From Myotis daubentonii (lineage: Eukaryota > Chordata > Mammalia > Chiroptera > Vespertilionidae), in contig NC_081842.1 in the NCBI RefSeq assembly GCF_963259705.1, positions 60,772,787 to 60,836,786 of the forward strand: a stretch of 64,000 bases of DNA, written 5' to 3'. Shown here in pieces: positions 23,101-32,100 of the stretch. Within the stretch, counting starts at the first letter, position 1. Each line of letters starts with the position of its first letter. Made by a program: the position numbers and the translations under genes. The notes below the pieces were generated by a model. That model ran no database searches, was not told the origin of the DNA, and saw only the letters and a list, made by a program, of their open reading frames with translations.

Positions 23101-26100
23101 TGAAGATAAGAGACTTGTGATAGAAACAAAGGTAAATATTAATGCCCTAGAGCAGTGGTTGGAAACCGATGGTCCGCAGACCACTAATGGTCGGTGAAGT
23201 CCAAAAGGTTGGCGACCGCTGCCCTAGAGTGTTTTGAAGCTAATAAATTGGTATCTTACAAAAGAAGTGACTGGACCAGATAATAAATAGGAAGTGATAA
23301 AGTTTAAATAAAAATGTTTTTCTCCCATTTAGAATCACATACTGAGTTTTTCTCTGGTTCTCAACTTCTTCCTCCTGATTTCTTTCTTTTATTGCCTTAG
23401 TTTGGGGCAAGTACCAAGGGATGATTCTTCCATTTGTGCTTCTACTTTTGAACATATAATATACTCTAAAAGCCTGTAGTCAGTGATAGTGTTTGAAAAT
23501 AATTCAATATGAGGATGGTATCTCAAGAAAATTACTTTTTTTATCCATACATATATGGTTCTTTCTCTGTTTTCTGCCTTTTTGTCTACAAACATGTCTC
23601 ACTGTAATTTCATCTCCCTTTAACAGTAATTATAGGACTAATGTATACTTTTGTTATATTTACTAGTAATGTCGTTTTTATTTGGATGGAGAAGAAAAAC
23701 ATTTTCTACTTATATCTGTGATTAAAGTTGATTGGCACTAAGGGACCCTACTGTATTTTTTTTCAATGGGTCATTGGCCTTTGCTAGAGAAAAGCCACCT
23801 ACTTCAGTATTGCTAAGGATTGGAGAACTGAGATACTATTCAAGAAACAAATCTAAGGATGGTCTGTTAATGGTAAACAGAAAGGAAAGGAAGAATTCTG
23901 TAAATTTTGTGAATGATTTTCCTGTTTTCTGTATCTGTCCAGCACTGAAAGAATAGAATTGTTCCAAGCCTGATCAGCAGAGGTGCAGTGCTGACGAACA
24001 TAAGAACTTTTAAATACTACAGTTTTGTTTTAAATTCAATAATAGTTTTCCTTCGTTTTTACAGAAAAGTAGGTTTGGAAACAGTAGAGTGTGTTTTGGA
24101 AATTTAATTTTATAAATACTTTATAGGCTTCATTTTCCTAGAACTTTGGGAATTATTTGAGTTTCAAAGTGAGAAATAAGCCTCAAAGTGTACATTTAAT
24201 GTGCTGGTTGTGTAATCTGATTAATGACACCCATCAGTTGCAAAAGAGAATTATATAATCTTGAAATCATTGGCTTGGTTATGTTTTAGAACATCAGATT
24301 CTTCTCTGCCAAGTCACTGTAACTACTAAGGTTTGGCATCCTTTGTCTGTATGCCTCCCAACCCACTCCAAAATATTGAGAGAAAAAGTCATTGAGTAGT
24401 AACTGACCACCAGACACTAATTTATCTAGGTTAGTTACTTAAATAGAAAAGACAATATTTAAATTTGCTCTCATTCACTCTCCCCTTTATTCATTTTCTT
24501 TTCTCCTTCAGTAGACTATAATGCAAGTTGTTATTTAACTGTTTAATCCTTTATAAAACGACTTCCAAGTTAGCTAATATTTTTTTCCAGATAGTCTTCT
24601 CATTAAAATAATTATTTTTTCAGAGTAGTTTCTGTTTGGGAGGCTCCAAATATTCTATTCTGATTCTTTTTTTTATTATTGATTAAGTTATTACATATGT
24701 GTCCTTTCTATTCTGATTCTAATTCTATTCTGTTCTCTTCGCTCTAATCATTGAAAAACAGCTATTTCTGAATAACTGGACGTTAATTTAGACCATTTTT
24801 GTTAAGCCCAAAAAATCTTGCCTAGAAAGATTTTAGACCAGTGCTTAAACATTTACATATAGGTGAATTTAGTCTTGTATACAGACAGTTGATTTTTGAT
24901 ACAATATTTGAAAGACAAAAAAAATAACATATTGGAATTAAACTTGTTTGTTTTTAAGCATTATAAATCTAAGAGATTTACGCAGTCAGAAATAGAAAAA
25001 GAGTATCATTAGTATGTTTTTGAAATGACAAAACTTTGAATCACCACACATAAAGGAAGGTGAGATAATGAAGTAAAGATAGGAAATTCAACAAATGGAA
25101 GAAATTAAGCCTAGAAAATACATGTAATAAGGCTACCTACAAAACTCTTTACAATAAGCATGATTTCGAATGTCAGAGAGGTAAAGGAGGGAACTTCATC
25201 AATGAAACAAGAATAAGAAGTTTAAAAATTGACAGTTATGAAAACCCTAGTTAGAATTCCTAGGAATGAAAAAATGTAATTATGAACTTAATAGGCTGAA
25301 AGATAGCTTGTAGAATAAAAGAAATATTAAAAAACATGGATAATTGATTCTGAAGTTCCACTGCTAGCTATTAGAAATTCTAGAAAGAGAATAGAGAGCA
25401 TGTAGGAAAGGAGTGTTTGAAATAATAATGGTTTAGAATTTCCCACAATTAAAAAGAGTACTTCAAACTGATCATGATAAAACTTCAGAACAATCAGGTT
25501 AAATACAGAAAAAAGATTCTAAAAGCTCCTAATAAAAAAAGAACACCAGATTACCTACAAAGGAGCAATATGCTAATACTGGCTAAAATAAGATCGTGGA
25601 GCAGTAACTTCCTAGGCCAGTGGTCGGCAAACCCCGGCTCAAGAGCCACATGCGGCTCTTTGGCCGCTTGAGTGTGGTTCTTCCACAAAATACCACACGC
25701 GGGCGCACACGTACAGTGCGATTGAAACTTCATGGCCCATGCGCAGAAGTCAGTTTTCGGAAAGGAGATAGACGAAACAAGTATACAAGACGAGTGTGGA
25801 TGGGAGAGTTGGAAGGGGTCGACCTCACCGAACGTACCTCAATCAGATTGAGGACGTTTTTAGCCTTATTAAGTTAATAACAATGTACCTACCTACATAG
25901 TTTAAGTTTAAAACATTTGGCTCTCAAAAGAAATTTCAATCGTTGTACTGTTGATATTTGGCTCTGTTGACTAATGAGTTTGCTGACCATTGTCCTAGGC
26001 TAATAAATAACTGTCAACCTAGAAATTAATGCCCAGCCAACCTATTCATTACTTAACAAAGAAGGGCGAGGTGGGGGGGATAAAAATGTCAGAGACGAAG

Positions 26101-29100
26101 GACTCAAAGATAAAAACTAAGGTGGGCTCTTGCTGAAAGAATTTCTAGAGGATATACTTGAATTATACTCTAAAACAGTGAGTTTCAACCTTTTTTATCT
26201 CATGGCATACATAAACTAATTACTAAAATTTTGTAGCACACCAAAAAATATATTGCTTGCCAATCTGACTAAAAAAAGTATAATTTTGATTCATTCACAT
26301 GGGATGGCAACTGTTGTGTTGGCTGTTGTCATTTTTTTTATTTTTTATTTGACAGTCTAAGGCAGTGGTTCTCAACCTTCTGGCCCTTTAAATACGGTTC
26401 CTCATGTTGTGACCCAACCATAAAATTATTTTCGCTGCTACTTCATAACTGTAATGTTGCTACTGTTATGAATTGTAATGTAAATATCTGATATGCAGGA
26501 TGGTCTTAGGCGACCCCTGTGAAAGGGTCGTTTGACCGCCAAAGGGGTCGCGACCCACAGGTTGAGAACCACTGGTCTAAGGGAAAAGAGGTCAGTGCCC
26601 CTGACTAAATAGTCAGGTATTGCATGTGTTTAAAATTCTTGTAGCAGACCCATTGGAAATGGCTGCTCTAGAAGGATAACGTGGCTGTTGTGTGGAAAAT
26701 AGCTGCTGAAGTGAGAAGGGAGTGTGATGGGAAGAATGGAAGCTCAAGACTGGAGGCTATTGTAGTAGTCCAGATGTGAAATGGTAGAGATGTGCTTTTT
26801 TATCCCTTCACTTTTAATGTATTGAGGTATTTCTATTGTAAATGTAACTCTTGTAAAGAGCACAACTTCATACAATTCAAAGTCCTTCCTGAGGTCTGAA
26901 GGACCTGGTCTGCCCTTCCTAGACGACCTGTCTGACCTATGTGACTATCACTGTCCGGCCTTTGGCTCCCTGATCTACCCACACTGGCTGTGTTGCTCTT
27001 TGCTAACACAAGTATTTTTCTACCTCAGGGATTTGTACTCAGTCATTTCATTCAAATCTTTGTTCAAATGTCATCTCCTACAGGAAACCCTTTATGGACA
27101 CCCCCCCCCGCCCCCCCCCCCATCTAGAATATCACTCTCATCAACATCTGGTTACTTCCCTTTTTCTTTATAGTATTGTCTGACAAAATATATACAAATT
27201 CATTGATTTATTGTCTGTCTCACTAGAATGTAAGCTACTTAAGGTCAAGTAATTGGTTTTATTTTCACTAAATTCCCTAGAATGGTGCATGCTAGGTATC
27301 TGGTTCATATTTGTTGGCTAGGTACTTAACATGATATATAATAACATTATTCCACTTTAAAGAAGAAACTGGAGCATAACATTAAATAACTGGTCCAAAT
27401 TCTTGCACTGGTAAGTGGTAGAGCTGGGATTCAATAAAATAAATACAAACAAAAATAAAACCACTAGGTAATTGTGCTGCGCCGGCACGGCCAAGGGTGA
27501 ACCTGAAGAGGGGTGGTGAAGGATTGAAGAAAGACAGACGAGAATACAGCTGGGGCTCGGTGGATCTCCCATGCCTGGATGAGAACACGAAGACCCAGCC
27601 TACAAGCCGATGCTTTATTTTATAGTCTGATTAAAACAAGGATAGATTTACATGTATACAAATGTAACACTTGCTGCACCTCCCACAGCCCATTAGCTAC
27701 TTAAGAAGGAATTAGGGAGGGCTACAAGGTCAGGCTTAATTATGCTAGGACAGCTCTGCCCACCAGGCTGGGACTTGTTTGTGGCCCTGCCACAGGTCAG
27801 CCTGAGGTTTGACCCTAGAGTTGCTCCCTACAGGTAGTATTGATAATATTGCCTAATATTGGTGTGTCTTGTCTGCTTGCCTATAACATAAGCTCCCTGA
27901 AGATTGCATTACTTCTCTAGAGACTGTATGGCATATAGCAGATCCTAAGTAAAACATTTGCTGAATGAATAAATGAAATATGTTCATTGTAATAAAGGAA
28001 ATGGAGTATCTTATCTAGCTTTGGTTTATTTACTTTTTATTTTTGTTTATCTTTGCAGTTTAGAGTGTTTATATCTTGGAGGAAACTTCATCAAAGAAAT
28101 CCCGCCAGAATTAGCAAATCTGCCTTCTCTAAATTACTTGGTATTATGTGACAACAGAATTCAAAGTGTACCTCCTCAGCTTTCACAGTGAGTAGTTTCA
28201 AGCAGCTTATGTATATACTAGAGGCCCCGTACACGAAATTTGTGCATGGGGTGGTGGTGGAGGGGGGAGGATGCCTGCACCCTCTTGCAATCTGGGACCG
28301 CTGGCTCCTAACCGCTTGCCTGCCTGCCTGCCTGATCGCCCCAAACCGCTCGCCTGCCTGCCTCATCGCCCCTAACTGCCACCATGGCTTTGTCTGGAAT
28401 GACGTCTGGAAGGTCGTTCCACCGTCCAATCTAATTTGCATGTTAGGCTTTTATTATTATAGATTAGGCTTTTATTATTATAGATGGAGATACATGCTTA
28501 GGAATTGCTGTTTTGGCATTCACCCATGTGTTTTATAGGTAGAAAGAACTAGATGTTACATGAGAATTACCGTTATGTTTGCTGTGAATGGGGTTGCTTA
28601 TTTTTAATGTTACTTTTAAAGGCTGTGGTTTATTTCTAACAATATTTGTATATTGTAATAAAAAATAGGATATTCATTGACAGAGATTTCCCAGGTTTTT
28701 ATGGGAGTTTGTTAATTTTATATGAAGCATTCCTATCCTAACGAGATAATGTGAAGGGTCTTGATTCCTGCTGCATTTAGAATCTTTCCCTTTTTTGGTT
28801 ATCTGATAAAACATCCCCCCAAAATGTTTAAATCTAGCATTATAGTTCATCTAGTACATCAGAATAGTCTCTTAAGTATTCTGTACTGTCTGAGATTTCA
28901 TGGGCAAAAGCCCATCATGACATTTACAAATCTGTACTCTGATCTAGTTTTAGCACTTTTAAATTTTATTCCCATTGACCTAATCTTAATTGCACATTAT
29001 GGGGAAATCAAGTTAAGTGAAGAACTTAACTTTCTTGGTAGTTATCTTGCTTACTGTCATTGATTTTTGTACTGCACTCATTCCAGGTTGCATTCACTTC

Positions 29101-32100
29101 GATCCCTCAGTCTTCACAATAACTTGCTGACATACCTGCCTCGAGAGATCCTCAACCTTATTCATTTGGAAGAATTGAGTTTGCGAGGAAATCCGTTGGT
29201 TGTTCGTTTTGTTAGAGATTTAACCTATGATCCTCCGACTCTCCTGGAATTAGCTGCTCGGACTATTAAAATTCGAAATATTTCCTACACTCCCTGTGAT
29301 CTTCCTGGGAATCTTCTTAGATACTTGAGTTTAGCCAGCAATTGCCCAAACCCAAAGTGTGGAGGTAAGCTAATTTAGTGTCCTTGTTTTCCATTCAGTT
29401 AGCTGTTTTCAAAATTGATGATCTCAGTGTTTTCATTAGCTGTCTTCTTTCAGAGAAAGACAATTAGTCTCTGTTTCTCTCATCCTTTCACCCTTTTACC
29501 AGAAACTAGGACCCTCTCTGGATTTGATTCTTTTTCTTTTCTTTCTATTCTTTTCATAGTCCTTTATGATTCATACACAAGGAAAACACTCAGAAAGTCT
29601 TATCCTGTTATGGAACTGTCATAAGATTTGTAAAATGAGAGGAAACATAAAAAAGAGCATAACAGCCCTAGGTCTGTTTGGTTCAGTGGATAGAGCATCG
29701 GCCTGCGGACTTATGGGTCCCAGGTTCCATTCCAGCCAAGGGCACATGCCCGGGTTGCGGGCTTGATGCTCAGTAGGGGGTGTGCAGGAGGCAGCCGATC
29801 AATGATTCTCTCTCATCATTGATGTTTCTATCTCGCTCTCCCTCTCCCTTCCTCTCTGAAATCACTAAAAATATATATATATTTTTTTTTTTAAAAAAAA
29901 AAGAAGCATAACAATCCTAATTGCCTAGAAAGAATCTCTAAAATGTTTAGCTACTTAGAATCACCAGTCTGAGTATCCGGTACCTTTACAGAGTATGATT
30001 CAAGATATATGAGAATGGGCAGAAGGTGTGCCAATTTAAGAATGTACCTTGGAATTTTATATACTTTTAAATCCATGGCTCAAAATTTCTTCGGTTTAGA
30101 GTATATGGAGAGAATGAAACAAATGCTATAATGTAAGGCAGAGTGAAGTAGGAATTCAGTGTAGTATTGGAAATCAAAAGAGGGAGAGAGTACATTTAAC
30201 TACATCTGGAAAAGATAAGATGATTCTTGACGTATGAGTTGGATTTTGTTAGGGTAAGATTGAGGATAAGAAACTTTTCAGAAGGAAAGAATAAAATTAG
30301 AGATAAAACAGCAGTATGGAGCAGAATGTTGAATGAGTAATTGGCTCAGTTGTACAATTAGGGGAGTAATGAGAGAAAAGAGTTTATAAAAGATTCATTG
30401 AGAGTAGGTTATGAATGGCATGGAGTGCCAGGGAGTGTGAGTGAGAGTTGGTGACTGATGATAGGTCATTTTATTTTGGCTCTCGCATATAAGACTGCTA
30501 CTTAAAAAATTCAATTTGATGGGGGTGCAGAAAGGTTTTTACTGTTGTTGGATTAATGTAGGCGCTGAGGAAATGATATATAATTATGATCAGAGATTTT
30601 TCTGGGAAGTTCCATCATGTCTTGAAACCATTGTAAGGTTTATTAAAAAGGAGAAAATCATTTAAGTTCCTCAAAGAATATCAAGAGAAAAAAGACATTA
30701 TTGGTTCAAAAAGAACAATATTCGAGCCTTTCTAGCCACTCACTCTTAGAAGTATAGATTGCTGTGCTGTGCCAGATTATAATTGCTTATACTTTTCTCT
30801 GGTTCTCTTTCCTAAGTTGGCTTTAACAATGACAAGGGACAACATTCACACCAGGCCTTCAGACTCAGTAGTCTCTGTCTAATCTCTTTAAATCTATCCT
30901 TTTCTGGAAATGGACCTCTACAAGAATTCACTTTTTCTCTTATTTGTTTCTGAATTACTTCTTCAATATACTGATTTGCTACTTATCTTAGGAACAAAAA
31001 TGCATTTTAAATGATTAGTTTAAAATTTAAGATAATATATAAAATGAACCACTGACATTTTTCCCTCCCAGACTCATTAGTTATTAAACTCTAAGCAAAA
31101 GTAATTGTATATTTTGTGAGACATTTTCTCTGTGTAGTCTGAGATCTTATGAATGACAGATAATATTGTACTATTTTAACTCATGGTAACTCTATAATGC
31201 TTTATTTTGTTTCTTCCTTAGGAAGCTAACATATTTTGAGGGTATATAAATACTGATTGACCAGTTTATTGCATTTTTCTACTTTCCTAAATTGTTCAAA
31301 GTAATATACCTTGAATTTCCTTTATTAAACTGCTAGAGTCCCGGTGCACAAAAATTTGTGCACTGGAGGGGAGGGGTCCCTCAGCCTAGCTTGCCCCCTA
31401 TCACATACTGGGAGCCCTCAGGGTATGTCCTACTCCCTGCTCCCCTTGGGGAGCGGGCCTAAGCCACAGTCTGGCCTCCCTTTGTGGGAGGCGACCGGGC
31501 TGATCAGGGGAAGGCACCAGCCCCATCACCCCGCTGCTGCAGCCACTGCCAGTCACCGCAGCCACCAAGGTGTTTTCATCAACACGGACTCCAGTCCCTT
31601 CACCATGAAAAAATGACAACTTTCTTTAGGCATTTTCAAGATGTGTCTTTCATAGGGTATGACATTTCTTTCTTTTTCTTTCTTTTTTTATCCTCACCTG
31701 AGGATATGTTTCCATTGATTTTTAGAGAATGTGGAAGAGAAAGGGAAAGACAGAAAGAAACATCAAAGTGAGAGGAACACTTTGATTGGTTGCCTCCTGC
31801 ATGAGCCCTGACCTGGGCCTGGGCTGTGCTTGCCAGCCATGAGCCTGGCTTCTGGCTGAGCAGCACTCCCCCTGTGGGAGTGCACTGACCACCAGGGGGC
31901 AGCTCCTGCGTTGGGTGTCTACCCTCTGGTGGTTGGTGCATGTCATAGCGATCGAGCGTTCTGCCATTCGATCAATTTGCATATTAGCATTTTATTATAT
32001 AGGATGAGTTATAGTTACTGTAGGATCAAAAAAATTAGGAAGTTAATGGGGTAGTGTTAGGGAAAAATAAATAGAAATTGTTATTTCTTCTTTGGACCAC

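Noticed and set aside
25620..25877. An 85-codon ORF in a hAT element as a domesticated transposase
   Set aside because: It crosses the terminal repeat and lacks recognisable hAT catalytic or zinc-finger motifs.
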